A stretch of DNA of 64,000 nucleotides. Source: Nostoc sp. FACHB-973. GTDB taxonomy: Bacteria > Cyanobacteriota > Cyanobacteriia > Cyanobacteriales > Nostocaceae. Where the stretch lies: positions 1 through 64,000 of the forward strand of contig NZ_JACJSJ010000016.1 of assembly GCF_014698115.1 (NCBI RefSeq), given 5' to 3'. This document shows positions 52,721 through 61,708 of this stretch, piece after piece. Within the stretch, counting starts at the first letter, position 1. Every line of letters starts with the position of its first letter. The position numbers and the translations under genes were made by a program. The notes under the pieces were generated by a model. It was not told where the DNA came from. It was given only the letters and a program-made list of their open reading frames with translations, and did not search any database.

Positions 52721-52748
52721 TAAAGACGCCCTTTATCGCGTCTTTACT
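52719..52748 (+). terminator. Hairpin at the end of the MsrP-like gene
   Basis: AGTAAAGACGC (52719-52729) pairs with GCGTCTTTACT (52738-52748) around CCTTTATC, then GTACTTTTAG follows. It overlaps the stop codon (52718-52720). It is a member of the small palindrome class and may act as a terminator. Confidence 0.65.
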
Positions 52749-52874
52749 GTACTTTTAGAATAAACGAATTGCCAAATATATAAGCTTTTGTTTACTTTTT
52801 GTATCTCTATTACTTCATCCATGAAAAATATTATTTTTATAACTTAGATATTTATCCTTTTAACCCAGAAAAAT

Positions 52875-54308
52875 ATGAACTTTTTTGATAAATTGAATCG
52901 AAATATTCTGCAAAATCAAAGCTTACTATTTGTAGGACTCGATCCTAATCCAGAAATGATGCCTACTCGTTATGAATCTGAAGATATCATTGCTGGTTTG
53001 TGGGAATGGTTACAATTCATTATTTCTGAAACGTCCGATTTTGTTTGTGCTTATAAACCGACATTTGGCTTTTACGAAGCGCTAGGTATTCCAGGTTTAG
53101 AACTACTGCACAAAACTTTAGCAGCTATTCCAGCCCACATCCCAATTATTTTAGATGCCAAACATAGTGATTTAAATACAAGTAGCATTTTTGCTCGTAC
53201 TGTGTTTACACAATGGCAGGTGGATGCAATTACTTTAAGTCCCTATACAGGACAAGATCATGTAGTACCTTTTTTGGTCTATCCTGATAAAGCAGTGTTT
53301 ATTTTATGCTGTACTTCTAATCCAGGAGCAGAAGCTTTACAACAGTATCCAACAAACGAATCACCTCTTTATTTGCAGGTAGTAAAAGAATCAAAAACCT
53401 GGGGGACTCCAGAGCAATTGGGTTTGGAAGTGGGAACTACAAATTCTGAAGTTTTGGCACTTATTCGTGCAGTTGCTCCTGAAAGAATTATTATGGCGCG
53501 TAGTATTTGGGCGGAGGGAGCAAACCTGAAGGAAATTTTAGAAGCTGGCTTAAATACTAATGGTGATGGTTTGCTGATTCCTGTTCCTCAAGATATGTTG
53601 GGAAGCCCAAAATTATCTGAGGAAATTCAGTGTTTACGCACAGAAATTAATCAAATCAAAACTGAAATTATTCACGAAAATTCTACTTGTTCTGTGTGGT
53701 TTCCTGATGTTTGTTTGCTAAATCAGCATCCTCAACAGGATTTGATTTTACAACTTTATGATATTGATTGCATTATGTTTGGTAACTTTGTCCAAGCATC
53801 AGGAGCCGTATTTCCTTATTACATCGATTTACGCAAAATTATTTCTAATCCCCAAGTTTTTAATCAAGTTCTAACTGCTTATGAGGAGATTTTGAAGAAT
53901 CTCAATTTTGATAGATTAGCAGGTATTCCCTATGGTTCTTTACCAACTGCAACTGGTTTGGCTTTACGCCTTAATTGTCCAATGATTTTCCCTCGTAAAG
54001 AGGTAAAAGCCCACGGAACTCGAAGAGTAATTGAGGGTAATTTTCATCCGGGTGAAACGGTTGTAGTAGTTGATGATATTCTCATCAGTGGTAAAAGTGT
54101 GATGGAAGGAGCAGAAAAGTTACAATCAGCAGGATTAAATGTTAATGATATTGTGGTATTTATCGATCACGAACAAGGTGTGAAAGATAGGTTGCAGGAA
54201 AATGGTTATCGTGGTCATGCGGTTTTAACTCTTTCAGAAATCACCAATACTCTATATCAAGCAGGAAGGATAAATGATGAGCAGTTTTTAGCTTTTACTG
54301 AAAATTAG
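52875..54308 (+). CDS. pyrFE: Bifunctional OMP decarboxylase/orotate phosphoribosyltransferase
   Basis: 477 residues. Residues 1-270 or so are a group-III-like orotidine-5'-phosphate decarboxylase: LFVGLDPNPEMMPTRY, AYKPTFGFYEALG, the catalytic Asp-x-Lys-x-x-Asp in LDAKHSDLNTSS, and ARSIWAEGANLKEIL. Residues 290-477 are an orotate phosphoribosyltransferase with FGNFVQASGAVFPYYIDLR, the Lys/Arg-rich loop (RKEVKAHGTRRVIEG) and the PRPP motif VVVVDDILISGKSV. The two domains run the last two steps of UMP synthesis, in the reverse order of eukaryotic UMPS, as known for cyanobacterial PyrF-PyrE fusions. ATG 52875 has AACCCAGAAAA upstream. Stand-alone transcript. Confidence 0.94.
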   Translation: MNFFDKLNRNILQNQSLLFVGLDPNPEMMPTRYESEDIIAGLWEWLQFIISETSDFVCAYKPTFGFYEALGIPGLELLHKTLAAIPAHIPIILDAKHSDLNTSSIFARTVFTQWQVDAITLSPYTGQDHVVPFLVYPDKAVFILCCTSNPGAEALQQYPTNESPLYLQVVKESKTWGTPEQLGLEVGTTNSEVLALIRAVAPERIIMARSIWAEGANLKEILEAGLNTNGDGLLIPVPQDMLGSPKLSEEIQCLRTEINQIKTEIIHENSTCSVWFPDVCLLNQHPQQDLILQLYDIDCIMFGNFVQASGAVFPYYIDLRKIISNPQVFNQVLTAYEEILKNLNFDRLAGIPYGSLPTATGLALRLNCPMIFPRKEVKAHGTRRVIEGNFHPGETVVVVDDILISGKSVMEGAEKLQSAGLNVNDIVVFIDHEQGVKDRLQENGYRGHAVLTLSEITNTLYQAGRINDEQFLAFTEN

Positions 54309-54316
54309 AATTTGAG

Positions 54317-54342
54317 TAGAGACGCGATTAATCGTGTCTCTA
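54317..54342. repeat. Small palindrome
   Basis: TAGAGACGCGATTAATCGTG... forms an imperfect palindrome immediately after the pyrFE stop. Same class as 22621-22644. May double as a terminator. Confidence 0.8.
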
Positions 54343-54378
54343 GGAAAATATTTTGTCGTTTTACGAAATTTATTAAAT

Positions 54379-55479
54379 ATGAATTTTTCGCTCAATCAAC
54401 TACTTAAATGGTTAATTTTGACGCTACTATTTCCTTTAGTTTTTCTCAATGCTTGGCTAGCATTCCGGGTTTTTCAAAATTTGCAACCTGTGGTGACAAT
54501 TCTTTTATTGGCTACTTTGCTGGCGTTCATTTTAAACTACCCTGTTTCAATTCTCCAACGGCGAGGAGTTAAACGCAACTATGCAGTAGCTTTAGCTTTT
54601 ATAATAGCATCAATAATTTTTGTGGCTTTGGGTATCATTTTATTACCTATTGTTTTAGAGCAATTTAATGAGATGGCTAAAGTCCTTCCCCAATGGATTG
54701 ATTCTAGCGAAGAAAAACTTGAGATTTTAAATCAGTGGTTTTCTAGCCATAAATTAAACGTAAATTTCAGACAGTTATTAACACAATTTACTGAGCAATT
54801 GCCCCATGAATTAGAGTTCATCTCAGATAAACTGTTAAGTATTATTATTGATACAATTGATAATATATCTGAGGCGCTAATTATTGTAGTGCTGACTTTT
54901 TATCTGTTGTTAGATGGTCCGAGAATTTGGGAAGGATTATTTAAAAAATTACCTGGAACTTTTTCTCAAAAAATCAGCCAATCGATTCAGCAAAATTTTC
55001 AAAATTACTTGATTGGTCAGGGTACTTTGGCTTTGCTGATGGGAGTTTCAGAAACATTAGTGTTTTTAGTTTTTCAAGTCCAGTTTGCTTTACTATTTGG
55101 TTTGGGGGTTGGGCTTTTGAGCTTAATTCCCTTTGGTGATGTCGTTAGTCTTGTTGTAATAACTTTAATCATAGCCTCGCATAACTTTTGGTTAGCAGTG
55201 AAAGTTTTTGCGGTAGCTGTTGTAATTGACCAGTTAATCGATCAGGCGATCGCACCTCGTCTTTTGGGTAAATTTACTGGCATTAGACCAATATGGGTAT
55301 TAATTGCTTTGCTTGTGGGCACCAATATTGGCGGAGTCTTAGGTTTGGTAATCGCTGTACCTGTAGCTGGTTTTATTAAAGATGCAGCAGACGGTTTTTC
55401 TAAATCTGGTGATTCTGAGAATGTAGTTGAAGTTGAACCAGCATCAGAATTGTTAGCAGAGGAATCAATATCCCAATGA
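54379..55479 (+). CDS. AI-2E family transporter
   Basis: 366 residues from ATG 54379 (MNFSLNQLLKWLILTLLFPL). A GTG at 54334 lies inside the palindrome and gives an unlikely leader. It has about eight membrane helices with the AI-2E layout: two helices at the start, a large soluble helical loop (about 75-150), and the conserved C-terminal IGQGTLALLMG..LIPFGDVVSL...AIAPRLLGKFTGIRPIWVLIALLVGTNIGG. Family members include TqsA (autoinducer-2 export) and sodium/proton antiporters; the substrate here is unknown. The tail is acidic. Confidence 0.88.
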   Translation: MNFSLNQLLKWLILTLLFPLVFLNAWLAFRVFQNLQPVVTILLLATLLAFILNYPVSILQRRGVKRNYAVALAFIIASIIFVALGIILLPIVLEQFNEMAKVLPQWIDSSEEKLEILNQWFSSHKLNVNFRQLLTQFTEQLPHELEFISDKLLSIIIDTIDNISEALIIVVLTFYLLLDGPRIWEGLFKKLPGTFSQKISQSIQQNFQNYLIGQGTLALLMGVSETLVFLVFQVQFALLFGLGVGLLSLIPFGDVVSLVVITLIIASHNFWLAVKVFAVAVVIDQLIDQAIAPRLLGKFTGIRPIWVLIALLVGTNIGGVLGLVIAVPVAGFIKDAADGFSKSGDSENVVEVEPASELLAEESISQ

Positions 55480-55506
55480 GTCATTAGTCATTTGTCTTTT
55501 GTTTAT

Positions 55507-55631
55507 TAGACCTCTTGCATAAATCAAAAATAAAGAACCCCACCCCGCATTTGAGTAAAGCAAACGCTCCCCTCCCCTTACTAAAGGGAGGGGTTGGGGG
55601 TGGGGTGTTAGGGACTTTTGCAAGAGGTTTA
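55507..55631. mobile_element. Non-autonomous element (family B, copy 3)
   Basis: 125 bases bounded by TAGACCTCTTGCA (55507-55519) and TGCAAGAGGTTTA (55619-55631), with AACCCCACCCCGC and GGTTGGGGGTGGGG cores. Closely similar to the 20253-20377 copy and of identical length. Confidence 0.87.
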
Positions 55632-55656
55632 TTGACGAATGACTAATGGCTAATGA

Positions 55657-57132
55657 CTATTTTTCTGTGTTTAGTTGCTCTCGTTGCTTGCCATATTCCC
55701 GCAGTTGCTTCAAGAGGTTTTCTTGGGATGAATTAGGGATAGGCTGACTAGGAATTAATTCAGGGTTCGTGGTGCTAGTCTCAAAAGCAGGAGGTTGATT
55801 AATTGCATCAACGTTAGTATTAGCCTGGAATTTAGTCTCCGGTAAAGGTAACTTCAAAAGCGGTTTATTATCAGATATTTCCTCTTGAATTACTGGGGTA
55901 CGAATTATATTATTTGGTTTACTCACAGCAGTTTTTACCGAATCTAGAGTAGTAGCAACCTGCACTTGTTGCTGCATCTGTTGTGTAGAAGATACTAAAC
56001 TACTTAGACCATTTACAAGTTGTCGCAGATTTTGTCGGAAAGTAGGATCGCCTGTCAATTCATCCAAATCAGATGTAATTTTTTGCGTATTTTCAAATGT
56101 TACTCGTGCTGAGTCTAAAGTTTGTTGTAATACCACGATATTCTTTGGATCGTTTAAGGTTTTAGAAGCATCACGTAAATTAGCTGAAGCTTGTGCCGCA
56201 TTGTTGGAAAGGGCTTCTAAATTGTTTAATAATTCTCCTTGAGTCAAGCGATTGACAGCTGGTGATAGGCTACTAACTGTAACACGTAATTGATTGCTGG
56301 TTTCGGTAATATTATTCAGGGCACCAACTAGTGAAGAACGATTTGTTACCACCAATTTATCTAGGTTACTCAGCAATCGATTCGCTTGAATTGCAGTTGC
56401 ACCGAATTGATTTACTGTTTCAGTTGCGGATACATTAAGTTGGCTAGTCGCCCGCTGCACTGAATTAGCAGTAGCTGAAAATGTATTTAATTGTTGTCGC
56501 AAACTTTTAGTCAAACCTCTTAAATCCTGACTTAAATCTGTGAAACTGGTTGCTGCGACTGTAGTAGCTTCTAAAACTCCATTGATATTTTTATAAAATT
56601 TTGGATCGTTGTATACATTAGTGAGTTCAGTTGAACTGCGAATTAGTTGATCAACACTGATGCCAACCTGACCTTTTAATCGAGAGCCATTACAAATTAT
56701 CAGGCTCGAATTACAATTTTTTTCTAGAGGTTTTGCGATGGCAACCCCAGTGGGAAGTGTTGTTTTTGGTGTGATGTCAATAATACTTTCGCTAATTAAT
56801 CCGGTTTGATTAGCTTCTATCACTACATTCCGGGGAATAATTAGGTCAGTTTGGACAATTTCAACTTCTACATCAATGGAATTTGCTCCTGGTTTAACCC
56901 TGGAAATATTTCCTACCTTAACGCCACGATACCGAACTGGTGTTCCTTTTTGCATTCCCCCGGCGTTAGCAAATTCGATAATAGCTTTGTATGAACCGCG
57001 AGTAGCATTGAATCTATTTAACCAGAGGAAGAATATTCCAAATACCCCTAGTCCTAGCAAGACTAACAATCCCACAGAACCTTCTCTAAATGTTCGCCCA
57101 GACGCGAAGCGGTTTGTCATTAAACCTCGCAT
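55657..57132 (-). CDS. MlaD/MCE-domain lipid transport protein
   Basis: 491 residues from ATG 57132 (MRGLMTNRFASGRTFREG); GGAGG lies upstream, and a GTG at 57144 is in frame. One transmembrane helix (about 22-40) is followed by an MCE domain (about 44-120: YKAIIEFANAGGMQKGTPVRYRGVKVGNISRV). Then comes a long, mostly helical region (ELTNVYNDPKFYKNINGVLEATT...) typical of cyanobacterial and plastid TGD2-like proteins, and a low-complexity end. MCE proteins form the hexameric substrate channel of ABC lipid transporters between membranes. The ATPase gene (MlaF-like) lies upstream at 57283-58065; an MlaE permease is not here. Confidence 0.9.
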   Translation of the reverse strand: MRGLMTNRFASGRTFREGSVGLLVLLGLGVFGIFFLWLNRFNATRGSYKAIIEFANAGGMQKGTPVRYRGVKVGNISRVKPGANSIDVEVEIVQTDLIIPRNVVIEANQTGLISESIIDITPKTTLPTGVAIAKPLEKNCNSSLIICNGSRLKGQVGISVDQLIRSSTELTNVYNDPKFYKNINGVLEATTVAATSFTDLSQDLRGLTKSLRQQLNTFSATANSVQRATSQLNVSATETVNQFGATAIQANRLLSNLDKLVVTNRSSLVGALNNITETSNQLRVTVSSLSPAVNRLTQGELLNNLEALSNNAAQASANLRDASKTLNDPKNIVVLQQTLDSARVTFENTQKITSDLDELTGDPTFRQNLRQLVNGLSSLVSSTQQMQQQVQVATTLDSVKTAVSKPNNIIRTPVIQEEISDNKPLLKLPLPETKFQANTNVDAINQPPAFETSTTNPELIPSQPIPNSSQENLLKQLREYGKQREQLNTEK

Positions 57133-57159
57133 TTTTTCCTCCACCCAATAATTAGTTAA

Positions 57160-57282
57160 AAGTTAAAAGTTAGGAGTTAAAAATTAGGGGGTTAAGAGTT
57201 AGGAATTAGGAGTTAGGAGTTAGAAGTTGAATTTTACTCTTAACTTTTAAGTTTTAACTCCTAACTCTTCACTCCTAATTTT
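57160..57282. repeat. TTAGGAG/AACTCCT repeat block
   Basis: Units of AGTTAGGAG and AGTTAAAAGT on one side (57150-57227) face AACTCCTAACTC on the other (57250-57271), forming an inverted repeat between the MlaF-like and MlaD-like genes. Confidence 0.8.
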
Positions 57283-58065
57283 TTAACCGGCCACCTGAAT
57301 TGGCCCTTGAACACTGCCACTAATAAATTGTTTAATCAAAGGATTTTCTGTGCTGTATATTTCACTAACTGTACCCTGCCACTGCACTCTACCTTCATAC
57401 AAAAATATAAGTCTATCAGTTGTACGGCGTATAGTACTATCTTGGTGGGTAACAACAGCGTAGGTGCTACAGACTCCATGTGTACATTGCAAAGAGCGGA
57501 TTAAATCTTCTATTACTGTTGAAGCAATGGGGTCGAGTCCGGCTGTTGGTTCATCGTACAGTAAAACTTCTGCACCTTCTCTAGGGTTATCGGGGTTAGA
57601 CATAATCGCACGGGCAAAACTGACTCGTTTTCGCATTCCCCCGGAAAGTTCGGCAGGGTAAAGGTCACTTATTCCTGGTAAGCCTACCATTTCCAATTTT
57701 TCTTTTACCAAATCTCGAATGCGCGATCGCGGCAGCTTTGAATTTTGATAAAGTAAAAATCCCACATTCTCCTCCACCGTCAGCGAATCAAATAATGCTG
57801 CCTGTTGAAACACCATACCAATACCAACGGACTCGCCGCCATCCTCAATCAAACCGTCTCGTCGCACTCCTTGAACATAAATTTCTCCTTCATCAGGAGC
57901 CAATAACCCCGCTATTACCCGTAAAATTGTCGATTTACCAGTCCCTGATGGCCCAATAATTCCTAGCGCTTCTCCCCGGTAAATTGTTAAATCTACATTA
58001 TCTAGAACTTTATGGCTACCAAAGGACTTAGAAATACTTTTGAGTTCAATTAATGGTTCAGTCAT
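57283..58065 (-). CDS. MlaF-like ABC transporter ATP-binding protein
   Basis: 260 residues, a single ABC ATPase domain: Walker A GPSGTGKST, Q-loop VFQQAALFDSL, the signature LSGGMRKRV characteristic of MlaF/TGD3 (LSGGM instead of LSGGQ), Walker B VLLYDEPTAGLDPI, and H-loop VVTHQD. It powers lipid movement with an MlaD partner (next gene, 150 bases away) and an MlaE permease that must be encoded elsewhere. ATG 58065, promoter in 58066-58521. Cytoplasmic and membrane-associated through its permease. Confidence 0.93.
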   Translation of the reverse strand: MTEPLIELKSISKSFGSHKVLDNVDLTIYRGEALGIIGPSGTGKSTILRVIAGLLAPDEGEIYVQGVRRDGLIEDGGESVGIGMVFQQAALFDSLTVEENVGFLLYQNSKLPRSRIRDLVKEKLEMVGLPGISDLYPAELSGGMRKRVSFARAIMSNPDNPREGAEVLLYDEPTAGLDPIASTVIEDLIRSLQCTHGVCSTYAVVTHQDSTIRRTTDRLIFLYEGRVQWQGTVSEIYSTENPLIKQFISGSVQGPIQVAG

Positions 58066-58521
58066 TAGTTATTAATTACTAGTCATTAGTCATTGGTCAT
58101 TAGCATTCGGACTAATTACAAAGGACGAAGGACAAATATACCCAGTAGTGATGTCATAGTTATTGGTAGGGCATTGTGTAGTACATTATAAGTATATGAT
58201 TAGCACTTTAATTGCCAAACTTTATTTTTTTAGCACAATATTGAGTTAAAACGTTTAACATCGCAAAATACCTCAACGTCAGGTTGACAAAGACACCGTA
58301 GTAATTGAATCTCTCAAAGTAATACAATGTCTCAGTGATGATCAACTCATACTGGAGTTTTCTGTAGACATCACTAAAGCAATGATTCAGCGGAACCACC
58401 AAGCACTGGCTCAACGCCTCGCTAACGCTAAGAGTATGCTTGTATAATCAAAAATATTGAGTTGGCAGGTGGCAAAATTATTCACTAATATTGGAAAAAA
58501 TACTGATAAAAATCAACTTAG
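58066..58521. other. Intergenic region with a possible gene remnant
   Basis: About 455 bases. TTAGTCATT/GGTCATTAG units lie at 58073-58100. Bases 58259-58447 are open in one plus-strand frame (DKDTVVIESLKVIQCLSDDQLILEFSVDITKAMIQ..., end TAA 58445-58447) with no start codon and a stop just before it. It reads more like coding sequence than its surroundings, so it may be a decayed gene; I cannot name a family. Confidence 0.35.
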
Positions 58522-59565
58522 ATGATGATGACTAGCTACTCAGAGCAGTTTGCAAGTGACAATTCCTCTGGTATTTGTCCAGAAGCCCTAGAATATATGA
58601 TTAGGGCAAATCAAGGTAGTGTTCCGGCCTATGGAAATGATGAATGGACTCAAAAAGCCGCAGATTATTTTCGGGAACTCTTTGAAATTGACTGTGAAGT
58701 ATTTTTTGCCTTTAATGGTACAGCAGCAAACTCTTTATCTTTAGCTGCACTTTGTCAGTCATATCACAGCGTCATTTGTCATGAGACATCTCATATTGAA
58801 ACAGATGAATGTGGCGCTCCAGAATTTGCTTCTAATGGCTCTAAACTGCTACTTGCTCAAGGTAAAAATGGCAAGTTAACATCACAAGCCATCGAGGCAG
58901 TTGTTACTAGGCGTAATGATATTCATTATCCCAAACCTAAAGTTATTAGCATCACACAATCAACTGAATTAGGAACTTTATATTCTATTGAAGAACTTCT
59001 GCAAATTAAAGAAGTTGCGAAAAAGTATAACTTAAAGATTCACATGGATGGCGCTCGTTTTGCCAATGCAGTTGCTGCGATAAATAAAAGTCCTGCTGAA
59101 ATTAGTTGGAAATCTGGCGTTGATGTGTTGTGTTTTTGTGGTACTAAGAATGGAATGGCATTAGGTGAAGCGATTATTTTCTTTAACAAAGCCCTAGCAG
59201 AGGATTTTGATTATCGGTGTAAGCAAGCAGGTCAATTAGCTTCAAAAATGCGGTTTATCTCTGCTCCTTGGTTCGGTTTATTGGAAACTGGTGCTTGGCT
59301 AAAAAATGCTAGACATGCCAATCAATGTGCTGAATATTTAGAAAATCAACTGTTAAATATAGAAGGCGTTGACTTGATGTTTCCGAGAGAAGCCAACGCT
59401 GTGTTTGTCAAATTACCTGAACAAGTAATTCACAGCTTAAAAGCAAATAACTGGCAATTTTATACATTTATTGGTGTGGGAGGAGTACGTTTTGTGTGTT
59501 CTTGGAATACAACTAAATCAAGAATTGATGAATTGATTGATGATATTAAGAAGGCAATTGCTTAG
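58522..59565 (+). CDS. ltaE: Low-specificity L-threonine aldolase
   Basis: 347 residues, fold-type I PLP enzyme of the threonine aldolase/beta-eliminating lyase family. It cleaves threonine to glycine and acetaldehyde. The cofactor lysine is Lys209 in LCFCGTKNGMALGEA and the PLP-pyridine Asp is Asp176 in IHMDGARFANA. The N-terminal FASDNSSGICPEALEYM and substrate segment HETSHIETDECGAPE also match. ATG 58522 opens a run of three Mets, so the true start may be any of 58522, 58525 or 58528. Monocistronic, 1044 bases, full length. Confidence 0.92.
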   Translation: MMMTSYSEQFASDNSSGICPEALEYMIRANQGSVPAYGNDEWTQKAADYFRELFEIDCEVFFAFNGTAANSLSLAALCQSYHSVICHETSHIETDECGAPEFASNGSKLLLAQGKNGKLTSQAIEAVVTRRNDIHYPKPKVISITQSTELGTLYSIEELLQIKEVAKKYNLKIHMDGARFANAVAAINKSPAEISWKSGVDVLCFCGTKNGMALGEAIIFFNKALAEDFDYRCKQAGQLASKMRFISAPWFGLLETGAWLKNARHANQCAEYLENQLLNIEGVDLMFPREANAVFVKLPEQVIHSLKANNWQFYTFIGVGGVRFVCSWNTTKSRIDELIDDIKKAIA

Positions 59566-59652
59566 AAAAATTAAATATGAAAAATCTCCGATAATGAAAT
59601 AAGCAATTAATTAATTGATGTCAGTCCTTGATCTAACCTTCGATATACGCCC

Positions 59653-60057
59653 TCAAAGAAGCCAGTTTTCTAGCCTTAAGGCAGGTAAGCGCCCAAATTC
59701 ACGGACATTTGCCGTAACAAGCGTCAGGTTAAGGGACAAGGCATGGGCAGCAATCAGTAAGTCATTAGGGCTGATGGGTGTTGCCGCTTGTTCTAAGTAT
59801 TTACGAATTGCTGCATAGTGGTGATCCACAGGAGGTTGTAGGGACAGAATCGACAACACTTCAAGGATGCTTTCTAGTTGCTGAACAAGACGAGGGGAGC
59901 CGCTCTTAGCTGCACCAAATCGTAGTTCACACGCCACAATAATGCTAGTACAAATTGAGTCTTCCCCTACGGTTGCGATCCGCTGGAATACCAAACCTTG
60001 AGGGTGTCTAACTAAATTTGAAATGATGTTGGTATCGAGCAGGTATTGATAAGTCAT
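59653..60057 (-). CDS. PIN-domain toxin, VapC-like
   Basis: A 134-residue PIN nuclease. Acidic residues of the active site are present: Asp8 (LLDTNIISNL), Glu44 (VACELRFGA), Asp99 (SPNDLLIAAHA) and the fourth position as Asn117 (TANVREF). VapC toxins cleave tRNA or rRNA unless held by their antitoxin. It overlaps nothing and starts 9 bases after the antitoxin gene (60067-60306), so the two are one operon with the usual antitoxin-first order. Confidence 0.92.
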   Translation of the reverse strand: MTYQYLLDTNIISNLVRHPQGLVFQRIATVGEDSICTSIIVACELRFGAAKSGSPRLVQQLESILEVLSILSLQPPVDHHYAAIRKYLEQAATPISPNDLLIAAHALSLNLTLVTANVREFGRLPALRLENWLL

Positions 60058-60066
60058 TGGGCACAG

Positions 60067-60306
60067 CTAAAGCGTAATGTCATAAAGTGGTAGTAGCTCC
60101 TCATCTACGTCAGGAAAATTTTCTGTAATTTCTTCCAATGTGGCAAGTAATGAAAGGAGAGAACTGGGGCAAATTGGTTCGATGATTAATCGATTTCCTT
60201 CTTTGCGTAACAAAACTTCTGTACCGGGTAGGGCAAATTCATCAGGAATGGTTAAAACTTGATTTTGCCCATTGCGTGAGAGATAAACATGGCATGAGTT
60301 TGGCAT
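60067..60306 (-). CDS. AbrB/MazE-type antitoxin, VapB-like
   Basis: A 79-residue protein with an N-terminal swapped-hairpin DNA-binding fold (VYLSRNGQNQVLTIPDEFALPGTEVLLRKEGNRLIIEP), typical of AbrB/VapB antitoxins. The C-terminal tail is acidic (ITENFPDVDEELLPLYDITL) and would wrap the toxin. It binds its own promoter with the toxin, giving conditional autorepression. ATG 60306. The next gene is the PIN toxin. Confidence 0.9.
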   Translation of the reverse strand: MPNSCHVYLSRNGQNQVLTIPDEFALPGTEVLLRKEGNRLIIEPICPSSLLSLLATLEEITENFPDVDEELLPLYDITL

Positions 60307-60412
60307 AAAGCAATGTCCGTATTAAGAGGGCATATAGCGTGAACAGCAAATCTATCCAACAACAAATTGATTGTGGCATACAATAGATGCAAAAATCTGA
60401 CATTCATCTCAA

Positions 60413-61708
60413 TCAAAAGTTCTGATTATTAACTACAGGTAATTGAACACTCACAGTAGTTCCTGTTAAAAGGTCAGAAGAGATTAATAGTTCTCCATTA
60501 TGAGCATTGACGATGCGTTTGGTAATAGCAAGCCCTAGCCCAGTACCACAAGGTTTTGTTGAGAAGAATGGCGTAGCAAGCTTGTTGATAACTTCCGATG
60601 GAATTGGTTCACCGCCATTTAGGACATTAATACAAATTTTACCTGTACGGGAAAAGTCTATCGTCCATTTAATAATATCTCCTGGTGCAACTGCTTCACA
60701 AGCATTGCGAACAATATTAATAAATACTTGTTTAAGTTTGTCTTTATCACCCAAAATTTTTACCGTAGGCGATGCTGGAATAAATTCAATTTGCCGTTCC
60801 ACAGCTTCTGGCATTTCACGAATAGGTACAAGTAACTCACCAATGAATTCATTTACGTCCAATTCACAAAGTTGCAAAACTTGGGGTTTAGCGTAGAGTA
60901 AAATTTCACTCAATAAACGTTCTAGACGACTAGCTTCACTGAGTGCTAACGCTAATCGTTCTTGAGCAGATTCAGTGAGAATCGTTTTTCGGAAATACTT
61001 TAATCCCATGATCATTGTAGTCAAGGGATTACGAATTTCATGGACAATAATAGCAGCAAATTCACCAATAGCTGCTAGTCGTGCTTGTTCTACAAGTTTG
61101 GCTTGGGCTGCTCGTAATTCTGTCGTGCGTTTTTCTACTTCAGCTTCCAGAATATGATTAAATTGACACTGTTGCTGATATAGATGATAGTGGTCGATCG
61201 CAGTAGCTGCTCTTTCTGCAAATAACTCCACAATTTGGATTTCATCACCAGAAAACTCCCGTGGCTGGCGATGAAAAGAACAAATAGTACCAAATACTTG
61301 ACCCTCAGAAGTTTGCAGCGGTATCCCCAGATATGCTCGATAACCATGTGCAGGTTTGCCGTACTCTGGATTAACCACAGCATCTTTAACTGCTAATGTC
61401 CGCCCAATTTGCAAAACTGTAGCAATTAACCGACCATGCAAAGCGTAAACACGGGGCGCATCTTCCGCCATTTCCAAACTACTTGCGAGGATAGTTTCAA
61501 ACCCCTCTTGGCAAAAAGTAACAACTGTCCAATCTACTCTAATTAATTCGCTGACTCCGCAGGCAATGTTGTGCAAATAGCTTCCCAATTCACCAGTTCG
61601 ATAGTTCAAAGAAGACAAACGTGCTATGATTTGTCGCTCACGCTGCCAAGTTTGGTTGTGCAAAAAAGCTTCGTCATCACTGGTTTTGCTCATGGATGCA
61701 TATTGCAT
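60413..61708 (-). CDS. GAF-domain sensor histidine kinase
   Basis: 431 residues, no membrane helix, so cytoplasmic. GAF domain about 40-175 (LIRVDWTVVTFCQEGF, YRAYLGIPLQTSEGQVFGTICSFHR), with a short coiled coil (180-215). HisKA has the phosphoacceptor His223 in IIVHEIRNPLTTMI. HATPase_c has N-box INIVRNACEAV, G1-like FINVLNGGEPIP and GTGLGLAITKRIVNAHNG. The cysteine at position 66 in the GAF region (VVTFCQE) is not the usual bilin cysteine place, and there is no clear bilin site, so the ligand is unknown. No response regulator is adjacent (orphan kinase). ATG 61708, or Met6 at 61693. Confidence 0.92.
   Translation of the reverse strand: MQYASMSKTSDDEAFLHNQTWQRERQIIARLSSLNYRTGELGSYLHNIACGVSELIRVDWTVVTFCQEGFETILASSLEMAEDAPRVYALHGRLIATVLQIGRTLAVKDAVVNPEYGKPAHGYRAYLGIPLQTSEGQVFGTICSFHRQPREFSGDEIQIVELFAERAATAIDHYHLYQQQCQFNHILEAEVEKRTTELRAAQAKLVEQARLAAIGEFAAIIVHEIRNPLTTMIMGLKYFRKTILTESAQERLALALSEASRLERLLSEILLYAKPQVLQLCELDVNEFIGELLVPIREMPEAVERQIEFIPASPTVKILGDKDKLKQVFINIVRNACEAVAPGDIIKWTIDFSRTGKICINVLNGGEPIPSEVINKLATPFFSTKPCGTGLGLAITKRIVNAHNGELLISSDLLTGTTVSVQLPVVNNQNF

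Noticed and set aside
58208..58414. A 68-codon minus-strand frame
   Set aside because: No Shine-Dalgarno or domain, and the plus strand of the same bases looks more like decayed coding sequence.
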